Below are positions 34,514 through 44,108 of a stretch of DNA of 64,000 nt, one piece after another. Numbering within the stretch: the stretch's first letter is position 1; the number at the start of each line of letters is the position of its first letter. Source of the stretch: Pseudomonas alcaliphila JAB1 (GTDB lineage: Bacteria; Pseudomonadota; Gammaproteobacteria; Pseudomonadales; Pseudomonadaceae); assembly GCF_001941865.1 (NCBI RefSeq), contig NZ_CP016162.1, forward strand, positions 3,781,501-3,845,500. Reading direction: 5' to 3'. A program made the position numbers and the translations under genes. Under the pieces are notes generated by a model. That model saw only the letters and a program-made list of their open reading frames with translations. It searched no databases and was not told the origin of the DNA.

Positions 34514-35341
34514 TCAGCTCCGGGCCACCGCGCTGCGATATTCGCCAGGGCTCACGCCATAAACCTGCTTGAACTGTCGCGACAAGTGGCTCTGATCGGC
34601 GAAGCCCAACTGCATGGCCACAGCGACCGCCGTGCAGCCCGTCTTGAGCAACGCCCGCGCCTGCTCCAGGCGCCGCTGCTTGAGCCAGGCATGCGGTGGC
34701 AAGCCGGTCGCGCGGCGGAACACTCGAGCGAAATGAAACGGTGAAAGATTGACCGCAGCCGCCAGTTCCTCCAGCGAGGGCGGCTCGATCAGCCGCTCGG
34801 CGAGCATCTGCTTGGCACAAGCCACGGCCCAGGGCTCACGCCCAGGCGCAGGTGGTTCGGCAAGCTGCGCATGATGCTGAAACAGCAGCAGAATCGCCTC
34901 ACGCCAGGCCAGTTGCTGCTGCAGTGCCTCGGCACCACCCTCGAGCAGTTGGTGCAGTTGCAGAAAGGCCGCATGCAAACGTGGATCATGCAGCACGCTG
35001 AAGGCAAACGACGGCATGCCAGCCTTGGCCAGGCCCAGCTCCTGCAGCGCCCCCAATACCTGGGCGTTATCGGGATAGAAACCGCGATAGCGCCAACCGT
35101 CCTCGTGCGCCTTGGAGCCGGTGTGCACTTCGTCCGGGTTGATCAGCACCATGCTGCCCTGTGGGGCCAGATGATCACAACCGCGATGACGAAAGCGCTG
35201 GGCGCCATGCTCGATCACGGTGAACACGAAACCTTCATGCACGTGGGGCGCGAAGCGCTGTTCAAGGTAGCGCGCCTGCAACAGCTCGACGCCGCTCAAT
35301 GCGGAAGCTTGCCAGAAGCGGGTCTGCTCGCGACTGTGCAT
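34514..35341 (-). CDS. AraC-family transcriptional regulator
   Basis: A 275-residue regulator with an N-terminal cupin-type sensor (HVHEGFVFTVIEHGAQRFRHRG) and a C-terminal AraC DNA-binding domain with two HTH motifs, SLEELAAAVNLSPFHFARVFRRATG and TAVAVAMQLGFADQSHLSRQFKQVYGVSPGEYR. The start at 35341 is 5 bp after the GNAT stop. It is probably a second gene of that unit. Its target is unknown. The effector is unknown. Confidence 0.88.
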   Translation of the reverse strand: MHSREQTRFWQASALSGVELLQARYLEQRFAPHVHEGFVFTVIEHGAQRFRHRGCDHLAPQGSMVLINPDEVHTGSKAHEDGWRYRGFYPDNAQVLGALQELGLAKAGMPSFAFSVLHDPRLHAAFLQLHQLLEGGAEALQQQLAWREAILLLFQHHAQLAEPPAPGREPWAVACAKQMLAERLIEPPSLEELAAAVNLSPFHFARVFRRATGLPPHAWLKQRRLEQARALLKTGCTAVAVAMQLGFADQSHLSRQFKQVYGVSPGEYRSAVARS

Positions 35342-35346
35342 CAGGC

Positions 35347-35916
35347 TCAGGCGTTGAAGCCCGCCTCCATTGCCCCACGCAGCGCCGGCCATTCCAGATC
35401 CGTGATGCTGTACAGCACGGTGTCATCGAGTCGGCCATCGGCCAGACGGCGATGGTTGCGCAGCAACCCTTCACGAACGGCGCCAAGCTTCTCGATGGCG
35501 CGTTGCGAACGCAGGTTGCTGGCGGCGGTTTTCAGTTGCACGCGAACCATGCCCCAATTTTCGAAAGCGTGCTTGAGCATCAAGTACTTGATGCTGGTGT
35601 TCAACCCGCTGCCATGCTGGTTGTGGTCGAGCCAGGTCCAGCCGATTTCACAGGCCGGCAGGGTGTTCATGAAGTCGGCGAAGCGGGTGGTGCCTACCAA
35701 CTCGTCACCCAGACGAATGACGAACGGCAGTGCCCGCTGCTCGCGCATATCGGCCAGGGCGCTGCGGTACCAGTCCAGTCGCTGGGTGCCGCTCATGTAC
35801 AGCAGCTCCTCGCGATTGGCTTCGGCCAGCGCCACCAGCGCGGGGATATCGGCGTCAGAGAGCGGTTCCAGGCGCAGAGCGCCACGTTGCAAAGTCACCA
35901 GCTGCGGCTTGAACAT
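35347..35916 (-). CDS. GNAT-family N-acetyltransferase (RimJ/RimL-like)
   Basis: A 189-residue acetyltransferase. The acetyl-CoA loop region is in NTSIKYLMLKHAFENWGMVRVQLKTAASNLRSQRAIEKLGAVREGLLR, the GNAT motif A/B region with the AIEKLGA segment. The start at 35916 has GAGGAAGC upstream. The substrate (ribosomal protein, aminoglycoside or small molecule) is unknown. It precedes the AraC gene on the same strand with 5 bp between. Confidence 0.85.
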   Translation of the reverse strand: MFKPQLVTLQRGALRLEPLSDADIPALVALAEANREELLYMSGTQRLDWYRSALADMREQRALPFVIRLGDELVGTTRFADFMNTLPACEIGWTWLDHNQHGSGLNTSIKYLMLKHAFENWGMVRVQLKTAASNLRSQRAIEKLGAVREGLLRNHRRLADGRLDDTVLYSITDLEWPALRGAMEAGFNA

Positions 35917-36132
35917 AGAGCTTCCTCAGGGTCCTTCCTTGGGCAGAATCGCAAACGCGCCAAGCTATCAGCCCCTGCGCTGCTGCACAATCGAGTCCCG
36001 TCGCAAAGCACGTCTGCTTGGCTGCGACCTTGGTCGCAGCCGACAGCGCCCGGCTTTGTGCAACACTGATCAACATCGGCCTCGCCTCGGCGGCCAGGCT
36101 CATTTCGTTTCACTGTGCGTTTCGGAGTCTGC

Positions 36133-39100
36133 ATGTCGCTGTCGCCTGGGTTGATCGCCGCGGTCGCCCTGATCTACATGGCCATTCTTTTCGCCATCGC
36201 CTTCTATGGTGACCGCCGCAGCACGCCCATGCCGCCGAAGATCCGTGCCTGGGTGTACTCGCTGTCGCTGGCCGTTTACTGCACCAGCTGGACCTTCTTC
36301 GGCGCCGTCGGCCAGGCCGCCGAACAGCTATGGTCGTTCCTGCCGATCTACCTCGGGCCGACCATTCTGCTGCTGACCATGCCCTGGGTGCTGCAGAAGA
36401 TGGTGATGATCAGCAAACAGGAGAACATCACCTCCATCGCCGACTTCATCGCCGCGCGCTACGGCAAGTCGCAGTCGCTGGCCATCGTGGTGGCGCTGAT
36501 CTGCCTGGTCGGCGTGTTGCCCTATATCGCCCTGCAGCTCAAGGGCATCGTGCTCGGCGTCAATCTGCTGATCGGTGTACATGCCCAGGACACCGGCACC
36601 AGCGCTCAGGACACCGCGCTGATCGTGTCACTGGCTCTGGCGTTGTTCACCATTCTGTTCGGCACCCGCAACCTCGACGTCACCGAGCACCATCGCGGCA
36701 TGGTGCTGGCGATTGCCTTCGAGTCGCTGGTCAAGTTGCTGGCCTTCCTCGCCGTTGGCGCCTTCGTCACCTTCGGCCTGTACAACGGCTTCCACGACCT
36801 GCTCGACAAGGCACACAACACCGCCGAACTGGACGCCTTCTGGAACGAGGCGGTGAACTGGCCGGCGATGCTGGTGCAGACCGGCATGGCGATGATCGCC
36901 ATCATCTGTCTGCCGCGGCAGTTCCACGTCACCGTGGTGGAGAACATCGAGCCCAAGGACCTGGGCCTGGCGCGCTGGGTATTCCCCGCCTACCTGATGC
37001 TGGCTGCGCTGTTCGTCGTGCCCATCGCCCTCGCCGGGCAGATGCTGCTGCCGGCAGGCGTGACACCGGACTCCTTCGTCATCAGCCTGCCGCTGGCCGA
37101 AGCCCATCCAAGTCTGGCGGTGCTGGCCTTCATCGGCGGCGCGTCGGCCGCTACCGGCATGGTGATCGTCGCCTCGGTGGCATTGTCGACCATGATCTCC
37201 AACGACATGCTGCTGCCCTGGCTGCTGCGCCGGCAGAGCACCGAGCGGCCGTTCGAGGCCTTCCGTCACTGGATGCTCACCGCGCGCCGGGTCAGCATCG
37301 TGCTCATCCTGCTGCTGGCCTATGTCTGCTACCGCCTGCTCGGCGAAGGCGCCAGCCTGGCCACCATTGGCCAGGTGTCATTTGCCGCCATTGGCCAACT
37401 GGCCCCCGCCATGTTCGGTGCGCTGGTGTGGAAACAGGCCAACCGCCGCGGCGTGTTCGCCGGCCTGATCTTCGGTGCCATGCTCTGGTTCTACACCCTG
37501 GTACTGCCGCTGGCGGCACGCGGCATGGGCTGGTCGCTGGACGGCTTCCCCGGCCTGACCACCCTGCTCTACGCCCCCATCGGCCTGCAGGTCGACCCGC
37601 TGACCCGCGGCGTGGTGCTGTCGCTGGCCGGCAATATGCTGCTGTTCGCCTGGGTCTCCTGGTTCTCCCGCACCCGGGTGTCGGAGCACTGGCAGGCCGG
37701 GCGCTTCATCGGCCATGACCTGGGCACCAAACCCAGCAACCGCAGCCTGCTGGCAGTGCAGGTGGCCGACCTGCTGATGCTGTCCAGCCGTTTCGTCGGC
37801 GAAGAACGCGCACGCCAGAGCTTCAACCGCTTCGCCCTGCGCCAGGGCAAAGGCAAGGACTTCGATCCCAACCAGCCGGCCAATAGCGAGTGGATCGCCC
37901 ACACCGAACGTCTGCTCGCCGGTGTGCTGGGCGCCTCCTCGACCCGCGCGGTGGTCAAGGCCGCCATCGAAGGCCGCGAGATGCAGGTCGAGGATGTGGT
38001 GCGCATCGTCGACGAAGCCAGCGAGGTGCTGCAGTTCAACCGCGCCCTGCTGCAGGGTGCGATCGAGAACATTACCCAGGGCATCAGCGTGGTCGATCAG
38101 AACCTGCGCCTGGTGGCCTGGAATCACCGTTATCTGGAGTTGTTCGAGTACCCCGAGGGCCTGATCTACGTCGGTCGGCCGATTGCCGAGATCATCCGCT
38201 TCAATGCCGAACGCGGCATGCTCGGCAGCGGCGACCTGGAGGAGAACGTCGCCAAGCGCCTGTACTGGATGCGCCAGGGCACCGCGCACAGCTATGAGCG
38301 GGTATTCCCCAACGGCCGGGTGATCGAGCTGATCGGCAACCCCATGCCCGGTGGTGGTTTCGTCATGAGTTTCACCGACATCACCGAGTTCCGCGAAGCC
38401 GAGCGCGCCCTCAAGGACGCCAACGAAAGCCTCGAACGACGGGTTGCCGAACGTACCCATGAGCTGTCGAAGCTGAACCAGGCACTGACCGAAGCCAAGG
38501 CCCACGCCGAAGCGGCCAACCAGTCGAAAACGCGCTTCCTCGCCGCGGTCAGCCATGACCTGATGCAACCGCTCAATGCAGCCCGACTGTTCTCCGCGGC
38601 GCTGGCCCACCAGGATGACGCCCTGCCCAATGAAGCCCAGGAGCTGGTCCGCCATCTGGACAGCTCATTGCGTTCGGCAGAGGACCTGATCACCGACCTG
38701 CTGGACATCTCGCGTCTGGAAAACGGCCGAATCACCCCGGATCGTCACGCCTTCGCCCTCTCCAGCCTGTTCGATACCCTCGCCGCCGAGTTTGGCGTGC
38801 TGGCTGCCGAACAGGGTATCGACCTGCGCGTACACGGCAGTCGGCAGTGGATCGATAGCGACATCAAGCTGCTGCGCCGGGTCCTGCAGAACTTCCTGAC
38901 CAACGCCTTCCGTTACGCCAAGGGCCGCGTGGTGCTGGGCGTGCGTCGTGAAGGCGGACAATTGCGCCTGGAAGTCTGGGACCGCGGCATGGGTATCCCC
39001 GAAGACAAGCGCAAGGTGATCTTCGAGGAGTTCAAGCGCCTCGACAGTCACCAGACGCGCGCAGAGAAAGGCCTGGGCCTGGGCCTGGCGATTGCCGACG

Positions 39101-39621
39101 GCCTGTGCCGGGTGCTCGACCACCGCCTGGAGGTGCGCTCCTGGCCGGGCAAGGGCAGCGTGTTCAGCGTCAGCGTGCCGCTGGCGCGCCGGCCGGCGGC
39201 CAAGCCCAAGGCGGCGGTCGGCAGCGAGGTCAACGGCCAGCCGCTGCAGGGCACCCAGGTGCTGTGCATCGACAACGAGGACAGCATCCTCACCGGCATG
39301 CACAGCCTGCTGTCACGCTGGGGCTGCCAGGTGTGGACGGCGCGCAATCGTCTGGAGTGCGAACACCTGCTCAGCGAAGATGTGCACCCGCAATTGGCGC
39401 TGGTCGACTACCACCTCGACGAGGGCGAAACCGGTACCGAGCTGATGGCCTGGCTACGCACGCGCCTGGGCGAACCGGTGCCGGGCGTGGTGATCAGCGC
39501 TGACGGTCGCCCGGAGCTGGTTGCCGAAGTGCACGCCGCCGGCCTCGACTACCTGCCCAAACCAGTCAAGCCTGCGGCCCTGCGTGCCCTGCTCAGCCGT
39601 CATCTGGTGTTACGCGGCTAG
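36133..39621 (+). CDS. crbS: Symporter-histidine kinase-receiver fusion, CrbS/MxtR type
   Basis: A 1162-residue protein. An N-terminal sodium:solute symporter-like (SSSF) part with about 13 helices spans residues 1-510. A PAS-like region follows near 635-750. HisKA has SHDLMQPLN with the phospho-His near 805. HATPase_c has NFLTNAFRYAKG and GLGLGLAIADGL. A C-terminal receiver has VDYHLD near residue 1090 as the likely phosphoacceptor Asp. It matches CrbS/MxtR kinases, which regulate acetate and acyl-CoA metabolism. The cognate regulator CrbR/ErdR is not in the window. The ATG at 36133 follows an in-frame upstream ATG that seems non-coding. Confidence 0.85.
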   Translation: MSLSPGLIAAVALIYMAILFAIAFYGDRRSTPMPPKIRAWVYSLSLAVYCTSWTFFGAVGQAAEQLWSFLPIYLGPTILLLTMPWVLQKMVMISKQENITSIADFIAARYGKSQSLAIVVALICLVGVLPYIALQLKGIVLGVNLLIGVHAQDTGTSAQDTALIVSLALALFTILFGTRNLDVTEHHRGMVLAIAFESLVKLLAFLAVGAFVTFGLYNGFHDLLDKAHNTAELDAFWNEAVNWPAMLVQTGMAMIAIICLPRQFHVTVVENIEPKDLGLARWVFPAYLMLAALFVVPIALAGQMLLPAGVTPDSFVISLPLAEAHPSLAVLAFIGGASAATGMVIVASVALSTMISNDMLLPWLLRRQSTERPFEAFRHWMLTARRVSIVLILLLAYVCYRLLGEGASLATIGQVSFAAIGQLAPAMFGALVWKQANRRGVFAGLIFGAMLWFYTLVLPLAARGMGWSLDGFPGLTTLLYAPIGLQVDPLTRGVVLSLAGNMLLFAWVSWFSRTRVSEHWQAGRFIGHDLGTKPSNRSLLAVQVADLLMLSSRFVGEERARQSFNRFALRQGKGKDFDPNQPANSEWIAHTERLLAGVLGASSTRAVVKAAIEGREMQVEDVVRIVDEASEVLQFNRALLQGAIENITQGISVVDQNLRLVAWNHRYLELFEYPEGLIYVGRPIAEIIRFNAERGMLGSGDLEENVAKRLYWMRQGTAHSYERVFPNGRVIELIGNPMPGGGFVMSFTDITEFREAERALKDANESLERRVAERTHELSKLNQALTEAKAHAEAANQSKTRFLAAVSHDLMQPLNAARLFSAALAHQDDALPNEAQELVRHLDSSLRSAEDLITDLLDISRLENGRITPDRHAFALSSLFDTLAAEFGVLAAEQGIDLRVHGSRQWIDSDIKLLRRVLQNFLTNAFRYAKGRVVLGVRREGGQLRLEVWDRGMGIPEDKRKVIFEEFKRLDSHQTRAEKGLGLGLAIADGLCRVLDHRLEVRSWPGKGSVFSVSVPLARRPAAKPKAAVGSEVNGQPLQGTQVLCIDNEDSILTGMHSLLSRWGCQVWTARNRLECEHLLSEDVHPQLALVDYHLDEGETGTELMAWLRTRLGEPVPGVVISADGRPELVAEVHAAGLDYLPKPVKPAALRALLSRHLVLRG

Positions 39622-40062
39622 GGGCAGAACGTTTCCGCAGAGCGAGACCACTGCTGAAGGTTTGCCACCTCTACCGCGAGGCTCCCACCGATATTGGCGC
39701 ACCAGGCGCCATCGCTGGTGCGGACGCAACGCCAGCGAATGCCCGGCACTTCAGCGCGGCAGCAAGCCGGTAGCAACGGCCGGACACGTTCGCGCGGTTT
39801 CGCGACTCGCGGCGACCCTGCATTCGGGAGCCCCAACCAAGGACTGGACTTGCCAGGCAAAGGCGCTTCACAAAACCTTCCAGGATCGCCCAACCCCCTT
39901 TTTCAGAGCGGCACAGAGGTTACTGGCACTTTCGTAACGCCAGCCCAACAGGGCTAGGCAGAGGCAAGCCAGCACTCAACAATGGCCCATACACCGAGCG
40001 ATGCAATCGTCATTCGTGGAGCCAGCCATGTTCCTGTTCGCCCAACCATTCGATTTCCTGCG
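39622..40062. other. Gap of about 440 bp without a convincing gene
   Basis: Small ORFs on both strands are present, including a 91-residue minus-strand frame ending at 39618. They show no recognisable domain or start signal. The ORF starting at 39982 is the hydrolase gene extended upstream. I see no tRNA, promoter consensus or palindrome of note. Confidence 0.5.
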
Positions 40063-41010
40063 ATGAACGCGCCACTGTCGCGGGATGAACTGTCACCTCG
40101 ACAGTTGGACGTGGATAGCGACGGCCTGCGCCTGCGTACCTATGTCTGGGAAAAGGCCGACGCCCCGACCCTGCTGCTGGTGCATGGTTATCCGGACAAT
40201 CACGAGATCTGGCGGCCGCTGATCCGCGAGCTGGCCGCCGACTACCGGATCGTCGCTTATGATGTGCGTGGCTGCGGTGCATCCGAGGTGCCGAAACGTC
40301 TGCGCGACTACCGTCTGGAGCAGCTGGGTCGCGATCTCGAAGCGGTGGTGCAGGCCACCAGTGCGCAGCGCCCAGTGCATCTGGTCGCCCACGACTGGGG
40401 CTCGATCCAGAGCTGGGAGGCGGTCACCGAGCCGCGCATGCAGCCGCAGCTGGCGTCCTACACCAGCATCTCCGGCCCTTGTCTCGACCACGTCGGCCAC
40501 TGGCTGCGCCAGCGCCTGAGCCTGCGTCGCCCTGATGCACTACTGCAGGCGCTGGGGCAGTTGCTCAGCTCCTGGTACATTGCTTTCTTCCACACCCCAC
40601 TGCTGCCGGAGTTGTGCTGGCGTCTGGGCCTGGATCGCACCTGGCCCTGGCTGCTGCGCCGCCTCGAAGGTGTAGGCAATCTGCCAGCGAGCCCTACGCA
40701 GCGCAGTGATGGCATGCGCGGGGTGCAGCTGTATCGCGCCAATTTCATGCGCAGCCTGCTCAGGCCGCGCTCGCGCAGCACCCGCGTGCCAGTGCAACTG
40801 ATCGTGCCGCTGAACGACCGCTTCGTACGCCCACAGCTGTTCGAGGATCTGCAGCACTGGGCGCCCCTACTGACCCGTCGCGAAGTCCGCGCCGGCCACT
40901 GGCAGTTGCTGGCCGAGCCCAACGCCCTGGCCGGCTGGCTGCGCGGCTACGTCAGCAGACTGGAGCAGGCCCGTCCTCGCACACAAACCGAGCAAGCGCC
41001 CCTGCGCTAG
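40063..41010 (+). CDS. Alpha/beta hydrolase, epoxide-hydrolase-like
   Basis: A 315-residue alpha/beta hydrolase. The oxyanion motif HGYPDN lies near residue 46. The nucleophile elbow is AHDWGS, with Asp rather than Ser, as in epoxide hydrolases and haloalkane dehalogenases. The catalytic His is in AGHWQLL near the end. A cap region with several Trp and Leu residues lies between. Substrate unknown. The start at 40063 gives a normal N-terminus, but a frame from 39982 is also open and neither has a good ribosome site. Confidence 0.8.
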   Translation: MNAPLSRDELSPRQLDVDSDGLRLRTYVWEKADAPTLLLVHGYPDNHEIWRPLIRELAADYRIVAYDVRGCGASEVPKRLRDYRLEQLGRDLEAVVQATSAQRPVHLVAHDWGSIQSWEAVTEPRMQPQLASYTSISGPCLDHVGHWLRQRLSLRRPDALLQALGQLLSSWYIAFFHTPLLPELCWRLGLDRTWPWLLRRLEGVGNLPASPTQRSDGMRGVQLYRANFMRSLLRPRSRSTRVPVQLIVPLNDRFVRPQLFEDLQHWAPLLTRREVRAGHWQLLAEPNALAGWLRGYVSRLEQARPRTQTEQAPLR

Positions 41011-41024
41011 CGGGTAGACGTCGC

Positions 41025-42500
41025 TCACTCGCTCAGTTCGTCCAGCGCCGGCAGATCGGCAGAGCGCTCGAGCAACTCGCCTGGCAGGCTCTTGCTTGCG
41101 CGAGCGCCGAGCAGTTTGAGGTTTTCCACACGGCCAATGAGGTTGCCGCGACCGTCCACCAGCTTGTTACGGGCACTGGCGTAAGCCTTGTCCAATTGCT
41201 GCAGACGGCTGCCCATCTCGTCCAGATCGGCGACGAAGGCAACAAACTTGTCGTACAGCTGGCCGGCACGCTCGGCGATCTCGCGCGCATTCTGGCCCTG
41301 ACGCTCCTGACGCCAGAGGCTGTCGATCACCCGCAGGGTAGCCAACAAGGTGGTCGGGCTGACGATCACTACCTGCTGCTCGAAGGCCTCCCGGAACAGA
41401 TCCGGCTCGGCCTGCAACGCCGCAGCGAAGGCCGCCTCGATGGGCACGAAGAGCAGGACGAAATCCAGGCTGTGCAAACCTTCGAGGCGCTGGTAATCCT
41501 TGCCAGAGAGGCCCTTGAGGTGGCTACGCAGCGAGATCAGGTGTTGCTTGAGCGCCTGCTGGCGGATCGGCTCGTCCACAGCCGCGACATACTGCTGGTA
41601 GGCGCTGAGGCTGACCTTGGCATCGACAATCACCTGCCTGTCGCCCGGCAGGCGGATCAGCACGTCAGGCTGAAAACGCTCGCCACCAGCGCCCTTGAGG
41701 CTGACCTGGGTGTGGTACTCACGCCCCTTCTCCAGGCCGGCATGCTCCAGCACCCGCTCCAGCACCAACTCGCCCCAATTGCCCTGGGTCTTCTGGCCCT
41801 TGAGTGCACGGGTCAGATTGGTCGCCTCGTCGCCCAGGCGCTGGTTGAGCTGCTGCAGACGCTCCAATTCCTTGCTCAGGGAAAAACGCTCGCGCGCTTC
41901 TTGCTGATAACTCTCGTCGACGCGCTTCTCGAATGCCTGGATGCGCTCCTTGAGTGGGTCGAGCAACTGGCCGAGGCGCTGCTGGCTGGTCTCAGCGAAA
42001 CGCTGCTCGCGTTCATCGAAGATCTTCGTCGCCAACTCAGAGAACTGGGCACGCAGCTCGTTGCGCGCACCTTGCAGGTCATCGAGGCGCTGTTGCTGGT
42101 TATCGCGGTTTTCCTGCAACTCGGCAGCCAGCGCCGCACACTCGGCGGTGAGCCGACGCAGTTCGGCTTCGTTGCGTTCGCGCTGTTGACTCCAGGACTG
42201 CGCGGCCTCACGGGCAATCTGCCGCTCCTGCTGCAGCAACTCGTTCTCACGACGCAGGCCGGCCAACTCGGTCTGCTGCTCCACCTTGATCTCGCTGACT
42301 TCGGCCAACTCGGCGCGACAGGCATCGAGCTGAGCCAGCAAACCGGCCTGGCTCAGTTGCGCATGCTCCAGGCGTTCCTGCAGCAGCGCCTGCTCGCCTT
42401 GCGCGCGAGCCAGCCGGCGCTGCAAGGACCAAAGGCCGGCCAATAACGGAACCAGCGCAACGACGGTGCCGATGGCGAGAGAGAGGGGATCGATTGGCAT
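41025..42500 (-). CDS. rmuC: DNA recombination protein RmuC
   Basis: A 491-residue protein with an N-terminal membrane helix (about residues 6-26), a long coiled coil (about 27-190, Gln- and Arg-rich) and a C-terminal RmuC domain with QGNWGELVLERVLEHAGL, GDRQVIVDAKVSLSAYQQYV, HSLDFVLLFVPIEAAFAAAL and WRQERQGQNAREIAERAG. RmuC limits inversions at short inverted repeats. It stands alone. The coiled coil is as long as usual for the family. Confidence 0.93.
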   Translation of the reverse strand: MPIDPLSLAIGTVVALVPLLAGLWSLQRRLARAQGEQALLQERLEHAQLSQAGLLAQLDACRAELAEVSEIKVEQQTELAGLRRENELLQQERQIAREAAQSWSQQRERNEAELRRLTAECAALAAELQENRDNQQQRLDDLQGARNELRAQFSELATKIFDEREQRFAETSQQRLGQLLDPLKERIQAFEKRVDESYQQEARERFSLSKELERLQQLNQRLGDEATNLTRALKGQKTQGNWGELVLERVLEHAGLEKGREYHTQVSLKGAGGERFQPDVLIRLPGDRQVIVDAKVSLSAYQQYVAAVDEPIRQQALKQHLISLRSHLKGLSGKDYQRLEGLHSLDFVLLFVPIEAAFAAALQAEPDLFREAFEQQVVIVSPTTLLATLRVIDSLWRQERQGQNAREIAERAGQLYDKFVAFVADLDEMGSRLQQLDKAYASARNKLVDGRGNLIGRVENLKLLGARASKSLPGELLERSADLPALDELSE

Positions 42501-42565
42501 AGACGCTCCATGTTTGACCGCCGTGCAGTATACCCGCCGGCGATTTACACGGGGCCAGCATGCAA

Positions 42566-42877
42566 TCAGCGCGACAGACGCTCCAGCTCCAGCTGAGCAC
42601 TGCGATCGCCCGCGCGGGCAGCCTGGCGTAGCAGTTCATAACCGATGCGGCGATCACGGGTATTACCGCAGTCGCGGCAGAGCAATTGGCCCAACCGACT
42701 TTGCGCCTGCACACAGCCTTTGCGGGCAGGCTGCTTGAGCAGGTTGCCGGCGATGCGTTTGACGCTCGGTGTTTGTCCCAGACGCGGGCTGTCGAGCAGC
42801 CACAGCGCAACGCGCATGGGCAGACGAGAAGAACCGGAACGAGTTGCAGGGGATGAAGAAGGCAAAGCGCGAGACAT
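42566..42877 (-). CDS. Small Sel1-like repeat protein
   Basis: A 103-residue protein whose C-terminal part has Sel1-type helical repeats (AQSRLGQLLCRDCGNTRDRRIGYELLRQAARAGDRSAQLEL). The Cys pair of LCRDCG is unusual. The start is uncertain, since neither 42877 nor an internal ATG at 42817 has a ribosome site. The N-terminal 20 residues are poorly supported. Sel1-like proteins act as protein-interaction adaptors. It lies between rmuC and the DnaA-box gap. Confidence 0.6.
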   Translation of the reverse strand: MSRALPSSSPATRSGSSRLPMRVALWLLDSPRLGQTPSVKRIAGNLLKQPARKGCVQAQSRLGQLLCRDCGNTRDRRIGYELLRQAARAGDRSAQLELERLSR

Positions 42878-43256
42878 AAATAAAGGGGGGGGTGACTGCC
42901 GGGGCGCGCCACTCTACTCCTTTTTTCTCGAAGGTAAAGTATTGCCTGCCGGATCGTTTGCGGCCGCAGAAAAGAGTTCCCTCACAATCCACAGAAGCTG
43001 TGGATAACTCCGTGAACAACTTGGGCGAAAGAAGTCACAGGCCTGATGCCGTGGGGCTCTCAGTCAAACTGTCGATTTTTTCACCAACGAAAAAAATTCA
43101 TATTTTTCATTGACTTAAAAATCAACCACGAAAAATCAAGCGTTTAGCGGCGTTTCTGACAGTGATATGACAGCCTGCTTCAGCATTGTGCACAACTCCC
43201 TGCGACAGATCCGCGCAGCGCTCTGTTTCGGGGCATCTGACGCGCCAGCGCAGGCG
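42878..43256. other. AT-rich gap with inverted DnaA-box pair
   Basis: A 379-bp non-coding stretch. ATCCACAG (42987-42994) and CTGTGGAT (42998-43005) form an inverted repeat containing a perfect DnaA box (TGTGGATAA, 42999-43007). A second weaker box follows (GTGAACAAC). The stretch near 43070-43140 is unusually AT-rich for this DNA. It is not next to dnaA or a plasmid rep gene, so I do not call it an origin. Confidence 0.5.
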
Positions 43257-44009
43257 TTACGCGGGGTGCGGCAATTGCCCCTGCACCAGAAACTGCTCCC
43301 AGTGAAACAGCCGCGGTTGATCCGGCGTTTGCGCATGTTTGAAGGCCACGTACTCGCTCGTGGTTTCACACAACCAGGCCGTCAGATTACGCGGACGCTT
43401 CTCCGCGAACGCAGACGGCACGTAGAGCGCCACATTGCTGCCAGCGTCAGGACAACGTGCCGAACGGTACTCGAAAGCCTGAATGCCCGCCGCGCGCATC
43501 GACGTACCGAGACGCTGAGGCACGCTGTAATCGCTGGGGTGAGCCAACACTGCACCATGTTGATCGAAAGGCGGCTGTTGCAACTGGATACCGCGCTCGA
43601 CGCGGTAACGCGCCTCGAAGGTCGAATGCTCGGAGAGGATGCGGCCACTGGGCGGCGGCACGGCCATGCCGTTCCACAGTACGAAACGGTAGTAGGCGGC
43701 CTCGGCCATCGCCGTTTGCAGACGCTGAGCGGCGTAGAACAGGCTGGGTTCATGCACGCTGCCGAAGCGCGAGCCCCAACGCAGCGGCGGATAACGAAAC
43801 GGCGTCTTCAGCAGATAGTGCAGTGGCTCGGCAGCCTCCGGCAGCGGCGGTTTGCTGCTCTCGAGCAGTTCCTCGAGCAGGGCCTGTTCGGCCAGGTTAT
43901 CCACCAGTTGCAGGGTCGCAACCTGCGCCTGGCTCTCCACCATGCGCAACAGCTTGCCGCGCAGCGGTCGCACCTGTCGCTCGCCGTCACATAGTTGCCA
44001 GATATCCAT
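43257..44009 (-). CDS. RES-domain toxin of a RES/Xre toxin-antitoxin pair
   Basis: A 250-residue RES-domain protein. The family features are the conserved Arg in WGSRFG, the FYAAQRLQTAMAEAAYYR helix with Glu (residues about 96-112) and NVALYVPSAF later. RES toxins degrade NAD or ADP-ribosylate a target such as phosphoribosylpyrophosphate synthetase. The start at 44009 has AGGAG 8 bases upstream. The antitoxin gene lies 99 bp upstream on the same strand, with an inverted repeat between. Confidence 0.88.
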   Translation of the reverse strand: MDIWQLCDGERQVRPLRGKLLRMVESQAQVATLQLVDNLAEQALLEELLESSKPPLPEAAEPLHYLLKTPFRYPPLRWGSRFGSVHEPSLFYAAQRLQTAMAEAAYYRFVLWNGMAVPPPSGRILSEHSTFEARYRVERGIQLQQPPFDQHGAVLAHPSDYSVPQRLGTSMRAAGIQAFEYRSARCPDAGSNVALYVPSAFAEKRPRNLTAWLCETTSEYVAFKHAQTPDQPRLFHWEQFLVQGQLPHPA

Positions 44010-44030
44010 GGCGATCACTCCTAAGCGTGG

Positions 44031-44107
44031 AGCCTGCTCAAAGCATCGCGAGCTAGAGCCTGTTTTTAACCCAGCAGGGCCGACGCGCAGCAGGCTTTGA
44101 GCAGGCT
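44031..44107. repeat. Inverted repeat between antitoxin and toxin genes
   Basis: AGCCTGCTCAAAGC (44031-44044) is perfectly complementary to GCTTTGAGCAGGCT (44094-44107). The 49-bp spacer is GC-mixed. It begins 21 bp upstream of the toxin start and ends 1 bp from the antitoxin stop. It could be a hairpin influencing toxin expression or an unrelated repeat insertion. Confidence 0.6.
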
Positions 44108-44108
44108 C

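Noticed and set aside
39618..39893. A 91-codon minus-strand ORF in the gap after the crbS-like gene
   Set aside because: No start signal or domain. The translation is rich in Trp, Cys and Arg without pattern. It may be a remnant but cannot be supported.
42878..43256. The gap with DnaA boxes as a replication origin
   Set aside because: No dnaA, rpmH or rep gene is adjacent, and only one perfect box is present. It is recorded as an unusual region instead.
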